In this document: positions 7,008-16,851 of the stretch, piece after piece
Layout of the letters: each line of letters starts with the position of its first letter
Numbering within the stretch: position 1 is the first letter of the stretch
Source of the DNA: Acidobacteriota bacterium
GTDB lineage: Bacteria; Acidobacteriota; Terriglobia; Terriglobales; SCQP01
DNA: 64,000 nucleotides
Assembly (NCBI GenBank): GCA_021818955.1
Contig: JAKASR010000009.1
Location: 52,235 to 116,234, forward strand
Reading direction: 5' to 3'
Made by a program: the position numbers and the translations under genes
The notes under the pieces: generated by a model
Databases searched by the model: none
Told to the model about the DNA's origin: nothing
The model's input: only the letters and a program-made list of their open reading frames with translations

Positions 7008-10000
7008 CTAGGACCACTCGGCGGCAATGGCTCCAAGCAGGGCGCCGCACCAGCGCGGCGTCCAGCGCAGCAGGGCGGGCGGTTCGGCGGCTTCGCCCAG
7101 GGGTTTTTCCATTGGCGGCTCAACTTCCGGCAGCCGCTCGTGCAGCAGGATTTCGGCGGCTTCGACCTGCGGCTCGGCATGGAAATAGCCCTGAAAGAGC
7201 TGGCCGCAGAGGAAATTGGCCAGCGCCAGCAGGCTCATGCCCTGATGGTGCGCCATCCAGCTACGGACGATGATGGGACGGCCGCTGCGCCAGTCGGCGC
7301 TTTCGAAAAAGCCGTATTCACCGAACCAACCCAGGCGCCGCATATGCAGCAGGTTTTCCAGCGCGCGGGGCGGGTCGAACCCCAACGCCAGAAAACTGGA
7401 GTAGGGGGAGACGACAGCCTCGGGTTTCATGCGCTTCATAGCCAGTTGCGGCAAGCCGAAGGGGCCATAGCCGCAGCCGTTGGGGTGCACGCAAGCCGAT
7501 TCGGAAAATCCCCAGGGAATAGCGTGACGGCGGGCGTACTCGGCCTGCGCTTCGATCGCGGCACGGGCACTCTCGGCCGCGAGGGTGCGCGACGGATGCC
7601 GCATCCAGATGCCGGGCAAGAGATATTCGAACAGGGTGCCTGTCCAAGAGAGCAGAGCGCGACGGGGGCGAGCGCGGGCCCGGCCCAGATAGATCCAGGC
7701 CTCGGCCGGAATATCGCCTTTGGCGATGGCAATGAAGGTGGCCAGGCGCGATTCGGAAGTGAATAAATCGTAACAGGCGGCATAGCGCTCGCCGCGGGCG
7801 GCGTCATAGCCCACCGAAAGCGCGCGCCGGTGGCGGGAATACAGGAAACGGAAATCCATCGCCGCGACCAGGCGCTCGCAATCGGCGGCGATTGCGCGGC
7901 AGGCGGAGCCACAGGCGGCATCCTGCGCCCGCGCCTGGCAGGCTTGTTTCAAAGTCCACAGGGCGGCGACGAGATTGCCGCTATCGGCCGTGGAAACGAA
8001 GCGCGGCTGCAGCGGCGCCAGGGTGTCGAGATCGTACCAGTTATAGAGATGGCCGCGGAATTTTTCCAGCGCCAGAACGGTATTGAGCGAAGCGCGAGTC
8101 GCGGCGACGAATTCCCACAAGCTGAGCTGGCGCAGGTGCAGGGCGGCGATCCGGGCATTGAGCAAGACGGCCAGATTGGTGGGAGAAAGGCGGCGATCGC
8201 TGCCGCCATCTTCGCGCACGCTATCGGGAATCAAGAAGTGGATTTCGGCGGTGCTCCATTCCCGGAAAAAGCGGCAAAGCCGATGGGCACTGGACATGAG
8301 CATTGCCCGCTGCGCGGGAGCGGGAGCGAAGCAGACCGACTGCGGCGCGGGGCGATCGAGCCAAGCCGTACAGACGGGGGCCAAGGCCCACAGCAACGTC
8401 AAGGGGGCGGCCACGACCAGCGCCGCCGGCCGGGCAAGGGCCACCAGCGCCAGCAACGCCAGCGCCGCCAAGGGCGACCAGCGCAGGCAGGTATCGACGA
8501 CGGCGCGGCGGCCGCGGGCTTCGGCTTCGGCGGCGGTTTCCCACTCCAGCAGCCGGCGATGGGAAAAGAAGACGCGATAGAGCGAACGCGCCGCGGCATC
8601 AAGCGCCAGCATGGCTTCGGGCAACAGCAGCGCCAGGCTAAGGCCGCTCAGCCTGGCGGCGCGGCCGAGATGCAGACCCGCCTTTTTAACACCGGCGAGC
8701 CACTCGCCGCGCCCGCGGGGGCGCCGCCACAGCCCCAACCCCGACGCCAACAACGCCGGCGCCAGCAACAGGCCCAGCGCCGCCGCCAGCCAGCGCGCCG
8801 GATGCTCGAGCCAGAGCCAGCTTCCCACGAGCAGGGCGAGCAGCGCCGGCTCGAAGAAGCTGCGGCGCAGGTTATCCAAAATCTTCCAGCGCGCAATGGG
8901 CAACAAGGGATTAGGAATGACGCGACCGCAGCCATCCGGCACCCGGCTTCCGAGCCAGCCGATCAGTTGCCAATCCCCGCGCATCCAGCGGTGTTTGCGC
9001 CGGCCCAAGGCACTGTAGTGCGAGGGGAAACCATCTTCCAACTCGATATCGCTGGCGAGCGCGGCGCGGGCGTATAGGCCCTCGATCAAATCGTGGCTGA
9101 GCAGCGCGTTTTCAGGAAAACGGCGTTCCAAGGTGGCGCGGAAGGCATCGACGTCATAGATGCCTTTGCCGGTGAAGTTGCCCTCGCCAAACAGATCCTG
9201 GTAAACGTCGGAAACCGCGCGGGTGTAAATATCAAAACCGGCGGCCCCGGAAAACAACTCCGCCAGGCGACTGCGCCGGGCGGAGTGGAATTGCACGCCG
9301 ATACGAGGCTGGATAATGCCATAGCCTTGCGTAACGGTTAGGGTTTCGGGATCGAGCACGGCGCGATTCAAAGGATGGGCCATGGCGCCCACCAGCCGGG
9401 CGGCGGTTTCCGGCGGCAAGCTGGTATCCGCATCCAAGGTAAGGACGTAGCGGATCTGGCGCAGGCCGCCTTCATCGCCGGCGAGCAATTCAAAGCTATG
9501 GCTCTCGCCGCGCAGCAGGCGATTGAGCTCGATCAGCTTGCCGCGCTTCCGCTCCCATCCCATCCAGCGGCCTTCAGATGGATTGAAGCGCCGCCGCCGG
9601 TGCAGCAGCAAAAACGGGGCGACGCCCCGGCGCGCATGACGCCGGTTCAATTCCGTAATCAGGCGGGCGCAGAGGCGACTCAGGCGGTCGCGCTCATCCG
9701 TTTCGCAATCGGCGTCAGCCGGATCGGTGAGCAGCGCAAAGCGCAAATTCGGGTCGCGATTGGCGAAATAACGGACCTCCAGGTCGCGCACCAGGGCGCG
9801 GGTTTGCCGTGCATCGAGCAACAGCGCAGGCACCGCGACCAGGGTGGCGCAGCCGGCGGGAATACCCTCGGAGAAATCGAGTTTGGGCAGGGTGCGCGGC
9901 GGCAACAGAGAGTTCACCAGCCGGTGGATGCATTCCACCGCGGCGGCCGCCGCCGGGAGCAGCAGCAAGATGCCCGCCAGCACCGCCTGCCCCACGGGCA

Positions 10001-11108
10001 AGGGCCGGACAAGCAGGAAGACGAAGGCCACCGTCAGCACCGCGATGCCGCCCAAATAACCGGCGGTGGGGAAAGCCAGGAGCTGCTGCCGCAGCCGCTC
10101 GCCCAGTCCCGGGCGGTAGCCGATGGCGGCACGCAGTGCGGCCAGGCCGGCATCCACCAGGTAATAGCCGACATGAGCGCGCCGCGCCGACGCCGATTCC
10201 GCCGCAGTCAGAGGATAGCCCGCTGCCCGGCCCGCCAGGCGCGGGCCGGGCAGGGCATGCGAATTAGCCTGGCTCGCTTCCGGGGCATCTTCCCCCGGGC
10301 ATGCGGCCAGGCGCAACGCTTCTTCGGCGATGGCCACTTCGCTCAAGCGCGAGCGCTTGGCCAAGGCCGCCACCGTCTGGCGATAGAGGTCACGGCTGTC
10401 GGCGGTCATCGCCGCATAGGCGCCCGCCGGGTCGCGCTCGAGCACACGGTCCACGTGACTGAGCCATTCAAACAACGATTTCCAGTCGGCTTCCAGAACG
10501 CCGCGAATGCTGGTGAACAATCCCGGCCAAGCCACGGCGGCGCCGGCCAGAATCCGATCCACCAACTCCAGTTGCAGGGCCGAGCGCAGCGACCAGATTT
10601 CGCTCACTTTCAGGGCGCGCACCGCTTGAAAGCCTTCCACGAACTCGGCAAAGGCGGCATCGCAAAACTGATCACGGGCGCGATCGAGGTAGGCGGCGAC
10701 GAGCAGCGCAATCCGCGGCTGATGGACGCCAGCCACGACGACCCAGGGCAAATGCCAGCGATGCGCCAGCACCGGCCGGCTCTCCCGCTCCGCAGCCTGC
10801 AACAAGCGCACATTATCGAGCAGCCATTCGGCGTCACCGCCGTGCTCACCGGCGCGCACCTGCGCAATCAAATTCTCCAGGCGCGCGCGCCGGCGCTGGA
10901 AATGCGGCCGGCGAGGGACATGCGGCATATAGGTCTGCGCCACCGTGCCCGCCAGGCGAGTCCCCGCCTGACGCCACAAATCGCGCTCGCGCTCGCTTAA
11001 ACGGATGGCATCTTCGCCGCCGTCCCAGACAGGGGCGCCGCGTTCATCGCGGCGCAATTCCGCCGGCGATGCAGCCCATTCCAAAACCGATTGAGTCCTA
11101 CTCGACAT
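7008..11108 (-). CDS. NdvB-like glucan synthase, shortened (GT84 plus glycoamylase domain)
   Basis: A 1366-residue membrane protein resembling the front half of cyclic beta-1,2-glucan synthase (NdvB/ChvB/Cgs). A transmembrane pair near 345-400 precedes the GT84 glycosyltransferase region (VLTLDADTSLP near 555; GEGNFTGKGIYDVDAF; HRWMRGDWQL). More hydrophobic helices (about 715-925) follow, then a glycoamylase-like domain (about 960-1340, with SPTNLAVLLNA, WTGTLFEYLLPG, PWGFSESA and WMAHHQGMS). Classical NdvB has about 2800 residues and a C-terminal GH94 phosphorylase domain that sets ring size; here the protein ends after the glycoamylase domain. It starts 47 bp after the ABC exporter stop, suggesting synthesis and export are coupled. 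The product could be linear rather than cyclic glucan. Confidence 0.85.
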   Translation of the reverse strand: MSSRTQSVLEWAASPAELRRDERGAPVWDGGEDAIRLSERERDLWRQAGTRLAGTVAQTYMPHVPRRPHFQRRRARLENLIAQVRAGEHGGDAEWLLDNVRLLQAAERESRPVLAHRWHLPWVVVAGVHQPRIALLVAAYLDRARDQFCDAAFAEFVEGFQAVRALKVSEIWSLRSALQLELVDRILAGAAVAWPGLFTSIRGVLEADWKSLFEWLSHVDRVLERDPAGAYAAMTADSRDLYRQTVAALAKRSRLSEVAIAEEALRLAACPGEDAPEASQANSHALPGPRLAGRAAGYPLTAAESASARRAHVGYYLVDAGLAALRAAIGYRPGLGERLRQQLLAFPTAGYLGGIAVLTVAFVFLLVRPLPVGQAVLAGILLLLPAAAAAVECIHRLVNSLLPPRTLPKLDFSEGIPAGCATLVAVPALLLDARQTRALVRDLEVRYFANRDPNLRFALLTDPADADCETDERDRLSRLCARLITELNRRHARRGVAPFLLLHRRRRFNPSEGRWMGWERKRGKLIELNRLLRGESHSFELLAGDEGGLRQIRYVLTLDADTSLPPETAARLVGAMAHPLNRAVLDPETLTVTQGYGIIQPRIGVQFHSARRSRLAELFSGAAGFDIYTRAVSDVYQDLFGEGNFTGKGIYDVDAFRATLERRFPENALLSHDLIEGLYARAALASDIELEDGFPSHYSALGRRKHRWMRGDWQLIGWLGSRVPDGCGRVIPNPLLPIARWKILDNLRRSFFEPALLALLVGSWLWLEHPARWLAAALGLLLAPALLASGLGLWRRPRGRGEWLAGVKKAGLHLGRAARLSGLSLALLLPEAMLALDAAARSLYRVFFSHRRLLEWETAAEAEARGRRAVVDTCLRWSPLAALALLALVALARPAALVVAAPLTLLWALAPVCTAWLDRPAPQSVCFAPAPAQRAMLMSSAHRLCRFFREWSTAEIHFLIPDSVREDGGSDRRLSPTNLAVLLNARIAALHLRQLSLWEFVAATRASLNTVLALEKFRGHLYNWYDLDTLAPLQPRFVSTADSGNLVAALWTLKQACQARAQDAACGSACRAIAADCERLVAAMDFRFLYSRHRRALSVGYDAARGERYAACYDLFTSESRLATFIAIAKGDIPAEAWIYLGRARARPRRALLSWTGTLFEYLLPGIWMRHPSRTLAAESARAAIEAQAEYARRHAIPWGFSESACVHPNGCGYGPFGLPQLAMKRMKPEAVVSPYSSFLALGFDPPRALENLLHMRRLGWFGEYGFFESADWRSGRPIIVRSWMAHHQGMSLLALANFLCGQLFQGYFHAEPQVEAAEILLHERLPEVEPPMEKPLGEAAEPPALLRWTPRWCGALLGAIAAEWS

Positions 11109-11155
11109 AATTCAAGCCCAACTCGCGACCCAACATGCGCGCCCGGCCGCCTCGC

Positions 11156-12973
11156 TCAGCGGTAGCCCGCAGCCTGCATTTCGAACATTTCCGAATACAA
11201 GCCGCCGCGGGCGACCAATTGCTTGTGATTCCCTTCTTCGGCCACCTGGCCAGACGCCAAAACCAGAATTCGATCGGCCATGCGCACGGTGGAAAAGCGA
11301 TGGCTGATCAACAGCGCCATGCGGCCAGCGCACAAATCGGCAAAATGCCGGAAGAGCTCGTATTCCGAGGGGGCATCGAGCGCCGCCGTGGGCTCATCAA
11401 GCACCAGCAGTTGCGCGTCGCGCAAATAGGCGCGCGCCAGCGCCAGCTTTTGCCATTCGCCGCCGGACAGATCGACGCCGCCGACAAAGCGGCGGCCCAG
11501 CAACTGCTCATAACCGCCGGGCAGGCGCTCGATAACGGCATGGGCGCGGCTGGCGCGCGCGGCTTGTTCCACCCGCGCGGGGGTACAGAGATCGAGGCAG
11601 CCGACGGCAATGTTTTGCCGCGCCGTCATTTCGAAACGGAAGAAATCCTGAAAGATGACACCGATCTGGCGATGGAGGCTGTCCAGGTCGTACTCGCGGA
11701 GATCGACCCCATCCAGCAAAATCCGGCCTTCGGTGGGATCGTAGAGCCGGGTCAACAGCTTCACCAGCGTGGTTTTGCCCTCGCCGTTGGCGCCCACCAG
11801 CGCCACGCGCTCGCCGGGCGAGAGATGCAGGTCGAGGCGTTCGAGCACCGGCCGCTGCCGGCCGGGATAGACGAACGAAACGCGCTCGAAGCGCAGGCCG
11901 TCGCGAATCAGCCGCGGCGCGGGCAGGGCCCGGGGCGGGTTCCGCACGGTGGGCCGCATCTTGAAAAATTCGACCAGGTCGGTCAAAAACAGGGACTGAT
12001 CGGCAATGCTCGACGAAGTGGAAAAAATGTTTTGAATGTTCTGGCTGGCGCCGGCAATCGCTCCGACTAAAAACATCATCGTTCCCAAGCTCAACGCCCC
12101 TTCCACGGTTCGATAGATGACAAAAGCGTAAGCGCCGTAATAACCGCCAGTGCCCAACAACGACAGCAGCGAGCCCAGCCAGAAACGGCGCTTGGCCAGC
12201 GCGACATTCTCTTCGTAGATTCGATCCGAATGGCGGGTAAATTCGTTGATAATGAACCCGCTCAGGCCGAATAATTTCAATTCCTTTGCCGATTCCTTGC
12301 TGGCGCCCACCAGGCGCAGGTAATCAAGCTGACGCCGCACCGGGGTCTGGCGCAGGCTTAGCGAATAGCCTTCAAAAGCCAGGTAACTCTCGCCCAGGAA
12401 GGCGGGAGTGACGGACGCGACCAGCAGCCCCAGCAGCCAAGGAGAGAAGAGGAAAATGCCCCAGCAGAGGCTGGCGCTCACGATGAATTGCTGGAAGACA
12501 TTGCCGATGGCCTGCACCATGGCAATCCGATCGGTCGCCTGCACACGAGCCCGCTCGAGCTTGTCGTAAAAAACCGGATCTTCATACGAGGCCAGATCGA
12601 GGCGGGAAGCGTGATCCATTACACGAATGCTGACGTGGCGCGAGAAGCGGTCCGCCAGCAAGGCATCGAGGAAACCCGTCAAGCGACCCAGCATTCCACC
12701 CAAGCCGGCCAGAACAAATTCGGCCAATACCAGCCACCAAAAGTAGGGCGGCAGCGGGTGACCGGAAAAACGCGCCTGCACCACATCAAAAATTCGCTTC
12801 GACACCCCCAGCATGGCCAGTGGAATCAGCGCCGCGACGATGCGGCTGGCGGCGTCTCCGCCGACCACATCATGCGCCGACTCCCATACCAGGCGCATTA
12901 GTGGCGGAATATTGCGCATTGAATGCAGCCGCTCACGCCAAGTAGCGCTGAATTTTTTAACGGTGGTTTCCAT
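11156..12973 (-). CDS. ABC exporter with fused permease and ATPase
   Basis: A 605-residue half-transporter. The membrane domain (about 20-330) has roughly six helices. The ATPase has Walker A GANGEGKT (near 391), the Q-loop VIFQDFFRF, the signature LSGGEWQKLALARA (near 500), Walker B LLVLDEP and the H-loop LLISHRFSTVRMADRI. It should act as a homodimer in the inner membrane. Position directly before the NdvB-like synthase parallels ndvA-ndvB, where the exporter moves beta-1,2-glucan to the periplasm; that role is inferred from context, since the domain itself is generic. Translation starts at an ATG coding METTVKKFSATW. Confidence 0.88.
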   Translation of the reverse strand: METTVKKFSATWRERLHSMRNIPPLMRLVWESAHDVVGGDAASRIVAALIPLAMLGVSKRIFDVVQARFSGHPLPPYFWWLVLAEFVLAGLGGMLGRLTGFLDALLADRFSRHVSIRVMDHASRLDLASYEDPVFYDKLERARVQATDRIAMVQAIGNVFQQFIVSASLCWGIFLFSPWLLGLLVASVTPAFLGESYLAFEGYSLSLRQTPVRRQLDYLRLVGASKESAKELKLFGLSGFIINEFTRHSDRIYEENVALAKRRFWLGSLLSLLGTGGYYGAYAFVIYRTVEGALSLGTMMFLVGAIAGASQNIQNIFSTSSSIADQSLFLTDLVEFFKMRPTVRNPPRALPAPRLIRDGLRFERVSFVYPGRQRPVLERLDLHLSPGERVALVGANGEGKTTLVKLLTRLYDPTEGRILLDGVDLREYDLDSLHRQIGVIFQDFFRFEMTARQNIAVGCLDLCTPARVEQAARASRAHAVIERLPGGYEQLLGRRFVGGVDLSGGEWQKLALARAYLRDAQLLVLDEPTAALDAPSEYELFRHFADLCAGRMALLISHRFSTVRMADRILVLASGQVAEEGNHKQLVARGGLYSEMFEMQAAGYR

Positions 12974-13169
12974 TGTCCAATAAATCTTTAGCAGCTTATA
13001 TGCCGTTTCAATTTAGCCGTGACGATTTCAACTTATATTCGCGCGCGAGTTAAAACTTATGCCATAAGCTTGATCTCTAAGTGGAATAGTTTTCCAGAAG
13101 TGAAAGTTTTCGCACGGCAGCGAGATGAAAGTTAAATCCACTCTGGTTAGCAAACCCGGCGGACGGATT

Positions 13170-13394
13170 TCAACTTTCAGCGATCTCGAAGAGTTTCTCT
13201 TTCGAGCGAGCGCCGCGCAGCAACTCAATGGCGCTTTTGCGAACGTGAAAATGTTCGGCCAGGATTTCCACCAGGGCCGCATTGGCCTGGTTTTCAAGCG
13301 CGGGCGCGCGCAGCCAGATTTCCAGCCGGCCCGGTTCCAATTCGAGCAGTTGATTTTTTCTGGAATTAGGATGAGCCCGCACGGAGACTTTCAT
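13170..13394 (-). CDS. DUF167/YggU family protein
   Basis: A 74-residue protein with the family pattern MKVSVRAHPNSRKNQL, LEIWLRAPALENQANAALVEILAEHF and KSAIELLRGARSKEKLFEI. DUF167 proteins are small, widespread and of unknown function. The start at 13394 fits family length; the frame is open upstream but encodes an unrelated Cys-rich stretch. The ABC exporter follows in the same direction after 196 bp. Confidence 0.88.
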   Translation of the reverse strand: MKVSVRAHPNSRKNQLLELEPGRLEIWLRAPALENQANAALVEILAEHFHVRKSAIELLRGARSKEKLFEIAES

Positions 13395-13508
13395 ATGGAA
13401 AAGCTCAAAGCCCAGAGCACAAAGCGCAGTACACAAAGCATAAGCCAGCAGTCACAAAGATAATTCATAATGGCCGAAGCTCAATGGCCGAAAGCCCAGG
13501 GCACAATT

Positions 13509-13898
13509 ATGTCCACGCCTGAAATAGCCACTTCGCCGCAAACACCCCGGCCAATATCGATCACCCTGATTGCCGGGTTGTATATTGCCGTCGGCGCGCT
13601 GGGTTTCATTTTTCATTTTCGCGACTCGCTGCAATCGCCGGCCAGCGGCGTTTGGGTGGAATTAACCGAGGTCCTGGCAGCGATGGCCGGCATTTATATG
13701 CTGCGCCGGAAAGATTGGGCGCGTTGGCTGGCGCTGGCATGGATGGGGGCGCATGTGGTTTTCAGCGCGCTGGGGGCATTGCCGGCAGCGGCTATCCACG
13801 CCGGCTTTTTTGCCGCGATCGCATGGATCTTATTACGCCCGCCGGCAGGCAGATATTTTCGAAACTCGCAGGGCACAACTGGCGGCGGCGCTCAGTAA
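13509..13898 (+). CDS. Small multi-pass membrane protein
   Basis: A 129-residue protein of unknown function. About four hydrophobic segments are visible: ISITLIAGLYIAVGALGFIF, ELTEVLAAMAGIYML, ALAWMGAHVVFSALGALP and IHAGFFAAIAWILL. The start at 13509 has CAGGG about 8 nt upstream; an earlier in-frame ATG at 13470 would add 13 residues. Its last codons overlap the convergent thrS stop by 7 bp. Confidence 0.65.
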   Translation: MSTPEIATSPQTPRPISITLIAGLYIAVGALGFIFHFRDSLQSPASGVWVELTEVLAAMAGIYMLRRKDWARWLALAWMGAHVVFSALGALPAAAIHAGFFAAIAWILLRPPAGRYFRNSQGTTGGGAQ

Positions 13899-15811
13899 AC
13901 CATTTCGCCGGCCGGAGCGGCCTCATCTTCGGCGCGGAACAGCTTGCTATAGTCTTTGGGCGTGCTGTCGAGCTTGCGGGTTTTCACTTGATCCGCGATT
14001 TCGGCGAGGGCGGCTTCCACCGGCATCACGCCGCGGTCTTTGGCCTGGTAGGTGCGCACCGAGACGGTTGCCTGCTCCACTTCGCGCTTGCCCGCCACCA
14101 GCATGTAAGGGATTTTGCGCAACTCCGCCTGGCGGATGCGGTAGTTGATCTTGCTATCGGCCGCCAGCAATTCGGCGCGCAGGCTCGCCGCCCGAGCTTT
14201 CTCCAAGAGCGCCTGGGCATAGGCCTGCTGGCCTTCGGCAATGGGCAAAATCGCCACTTGCACCGGAGCCAGCCAGGTGGGCAGCGCGCCGGCAAAATGC
14301 TCGAGCAGGATGCCTAAAAAGCGCTCCAGCGAACCGAACAGCGCGCGATGAATCACGACGGGAATGCGGGGCTGGTTATCGGCGGCAATATATTCCAGCT
14401 CAAAGCGGCGCGGCAGTTGAAAATCGAGCTGCACCGTGCCGCATTGCCATTGCCGGCCCATGCTGTCGTGCACCATGACGTCGATTTTGGGGCCGTAAAA
14501 CGCGCCGCCGCCGGCATCGACTTTATAATCCAGGCGGGCATCGGCCAGCGCCTGCCGCAGGCCGTTTTCCGCCTGCTGCCACAATTCGGCCGCGCCCATG
14601 GAGGATTCCGGACGGGTGGAAAGGGTGACCGAATATTTCAGTCCGAAGTAGCCGTAAATTTCCGCCAGCAGCTTGAGCACATTGGCGATCTCGGCTTGAA
14701 TCTGTTCTTCGGCGATGAAGATGTGAGCATCGTCCTGGGTGAAGACGCGGGCCCGCATCAAGCCATGCAACGCCCCCATGGCTTCGTTGCGGTGCAACAG
14801 TTGGCCTTCGCCGATGCGCAGCGGCAGCTCGCGGTAAGAATGCTGCCGGGTCTTGTAATACAGCATGGTATCGGGACAGTTCATCGGCTTGAGCGCCATC
14901 AGACCGGGCGCGGCGGCTTCGGCGGCGCCAGCGGCAGACGCCGGCAGGGGCGCGGCCGGGGCGCCTTCGGTGACGATAAAGATGTTTTCGCGGAAATGCT
15001 CCCAGTGGCCGGAGGTTTCGTACAGCTCCTGGCGGTAAATGACCGGATTGAAAATTTCCAGGTAGCCGGCGCGGGCATGGGTTTCGCGCCAGAGCCGCAG
15101 CAATTCATTGCGCACCACCACGCCATGGGGATGCCAGAAGGGGCAGCCCGCCGACCAGGGATGGAAGCTGAACAGATCCAACTGCTGCCCCAGCTTGCGG
15201 TGATCGCGGAGCTTGGAATCTTCCAGGTATTGAAGGTACTGCCGCAGGTCCTCTTCACTCTCCCAGGCGGTGCCGTAGATGCGCTGCAGCATGGGATTAC
15301 GCTCATCGCCGCGCCAATAAGCGCCGGCGACCGAGAGCAGCTTGAAGTGGCCGCATGCATCGCCATTGGAGACATGCGGCCCGGCGCAGAGGTCAATGAA
15401 GCGATCCTGTTTATAGAGCGAGACCTGGTCATCGCCGATGCCGGCCAGCAGTTCGAGCTTGTAATCCTGATGCCAGGCGCGAAACAGTTCCAGGGCGCGG
15501 GCGCGCGGCATGGCGGCACGGTAAAACCGCGGCGCCCGGCCGACGATTTTGCGCATCCGCTTCTCGATTTCCGGCAGGTCGCTCTCGCCCAGCGGGCGCG
15601 GCAGTTCCATATCGTAGTAAAAGCCGTGCTCGATGGGCGGGCCGATGGCCAGCTTGGCCTCGGGAAAGATTTCACGCACCGCCTGCGCCATGATGTGCGA
15701 GCAGGAATGGCGGATGCGCCGCAGGCGCTCGGCGCGCGGGAGAGCGTCCGGCGGCTGATTGGGCTGCCAGTCAATTTGCGCCAAGATGGCATCGGCGGCG
15801 GCAGTGGCCAT
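13892..15811 (-). CDS. thrS: Threonyl-tRNA synthetase lacking the TGS domain
   Basis: It charges tRNA-Thr with threonine. The 639-residue protein shows the editing domain (HSCSH at 35-39 and CAGPH at 142-146, the four metal/editing ligands), the class II core with MNCP (Cys312 as zinc ligand), QDDAHIF and HRALFGSLERF, and an anticodon-binding domain from about 535. The usual TGS domain (about 60 residues) is missing: the editing domain begins near residue 33. An Ala/Pro-rich insertion (about 284-303) interrupts the catalytic domain before LMALKPMNCP, and the C-terminus carries an extra tail of about 25 residues. AAGGA lies upstream of the ATG at 15811. Confidence 0.95.
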   Translation of the reverse strand: MATAAADAILAQIDWQPNQPPDALPRAERLRRIRHSCSHIMAQAVREIFPEAKLAIGPPIEHGFYYDMELPRPLGESDLPEIEKRMRKIVGRAPRFYRAAMPRARALELFRAWHQDYKLELLAGIGDDQVSLYKQDRFIDLCAGPHVSNGDACGHFKLLSVAGAYWRGDERNPMLQRIYGTAWESEEDLRQYLQYLEDSKLRDHRKLGQQLDLFSFHPWSAGCPFWHPHGVVVRNELLRLWRETHARAGYLEIFNPVIYRQELYETSGHWEHFRENIFIVTEGAPAAPLPASAAGAAEAAAPGLMALKPMNCPDTMLYYKTRQHSYRELPLRIGEGQLLHRNEAMGALHGLMRARVFTQDDAHIFIAEEQIQAEIANVLKLLAEIYGYFGLKYSVTLSTRPESSMGAAELWQQAENGLRQALADARLDYKVDAGGGAFYGPKIDVMVHDSMGRQWQCGTVQLDFQLPRRFELEYIAADNQPRIPVVIHRALFGSLERFLGILLEHFAGALPTWLAPVQVAILPIAEGQQAYAQALLEKARAASLRAELLAADSKINYRIRQAELRKIPYMLVAGKREVEQATVSVRTYQAKDRGVMPVEAALAEIADQVKTRKLDSTPKDYSKLFRAEDEAAPAGEMVY

Positions 15812-15943
15812 GGTTAAAAAATCCTTCTAAAGCCGCGCACAATCCAAGGGTGCGCGATGTCTTGATATTAACAAGCCAAGCCGATCATGCGTGGAAAAGC
15901 GTGCCGCTTGTTTTCCCTTCCCCGCCCTTGGTAGATTGGCACC

Positions 15944-16831
15944 ATGCCCCGCGTGGAGATTCCCGCCGGCTGGCGCCGCCAGCCCGAAGCCGAAGCGCGC
16001 CAGCGCGGGCGGGCGCTGGAGAAGGGCGAAATTCTTTATTTTCCGGTCTCCCCGCTGGCATTTGCGCCCAACGATCTCGATTTTCTGCGCGCCCAAAAGC
16101 AAAGCGCGGCGCAATACCATAAAAACATCGCCTACCGGCCCGGCGAGGACCGCGTCACCGGATACGCCGGCACGGAGGCGGATCGCATGCGCCGCGTGCT
16201 AGGCGAATTTTCCCGCGCCGCGCAGCGCTTCTTGAAGGAATTTTTCCCGTACTACCGCTTCGAGACCGAATACGCCAGCTTCCGCCCGCTGGCGGAAGAA
16301 AGCCGGCCATTAAAGCCGCACGCGCGCAACGACCTGCTGCACGTCGATAATTTTCCCACGCGGCCGACTGGCGGACACCGCATCCTGCGCTTCTTCGTCA
16401 ACCTGCATCCGGAGCGCGACCGGCACTGGCGCACCGGCCCGGCCTTTGCCGAACTGGCGCAGCGTTTCGCCGTACCCTCGGGCCTGATCGAACGCACCCG
16501 CGGCCAGGAATCGCGCCAGAGCTGGCTACGCCGGCTGGCGCGCCTGGGATTGCCGGTCGTAATCCGCCCCGCGTACGACCGCTTTATGCTCGGATTCCAT
16601 CACTGGCTGAAGGACAATGCCGAGTTCCAATCCGCGCCCGGGCACGAAGAATGGCATTTTCCGCCATTATCGGCCTGGATGGTTTATACCGACACCGTCA
16701 GCCATGCCGTGCTCGGCGGCCAATATGCACTGGAACAAACCATGCTGGTGCGCCGGGAGAGCCTGCTCGCGCCTGAAAGCGCGCCGGCGACCATTGTCGA
16801 ACAACTGCTGGCCCTGCCGGCCGGCCGCTGA
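15944..16831 (+). CDS. kdoO: Kdo hydroxylase family protein
   Basis: A 295-residue member of the 3-deoxy-D-manno-oct-2-ulosonic acid hydroxylase family (Fe(II)/2-oxoglutarate dioxygenases), which hydroxylate the Kdo of lipopolysaccharide inner core. The HxD pair is His133 and Asp135 in HVDNFPTRPTGGHRILRF, and the distal ligand is probably His254 in SHAVLGGQYALEQT. The length and the FFVNLHPERDRHW and WMVYTDTVSHAV segments fit the family. It implies an outer membrane with Kdo-containing LPS, in line with bamA. It diverges from thrS and lies 20 bp before the next gene. Confidence 0.88.
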   Translation: MPRVEIPAGWRRQPEAEARQRGRALEKGEILYFPVSPLAFAPNDLDFLRAQKQSAAQYHKNIAYRPGEDRVTGYAGTEADRMRRVLGEFSRAAQRFLKEFFPYYRFETEYASFRPLAEESRPLKPHARNDLLHVDNFPTRPTGGHRILRFFVNLHPERDRHWRTGPAFAELAQRFAVPSGLIERTRGQESRQSWLRRLARLGLPVVIRPAYDRFMLGFHHWLKDNAEFQSAPGHEEWHFPPLSAWMVYTDTVSHAVLGGQYALEQTMLVRRESLLAPESAPATIVEQLLALPAGR

Positions 16832-16851
16832 AATTTTTTATCGAGGACCCC

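Noticed and set aside
6953..7273. Plus-strand open frame at the end of the NdvB-like gene
   Set aside because: It starts in an R1 remnant and runs antisense to the synthase; its Arg/Ala-rich composition is typical of a shadow frame.
9375..11000. Long plus-strand open frame opposite the NdvB-like gene
   Set aside because: It is antisense to a well-supported gene in GC-rich DNA, has Gln/Gly/Ala/His-rich composition and no domain. The same holds for 4384-5415, 14348-15817 and 62325-63725.
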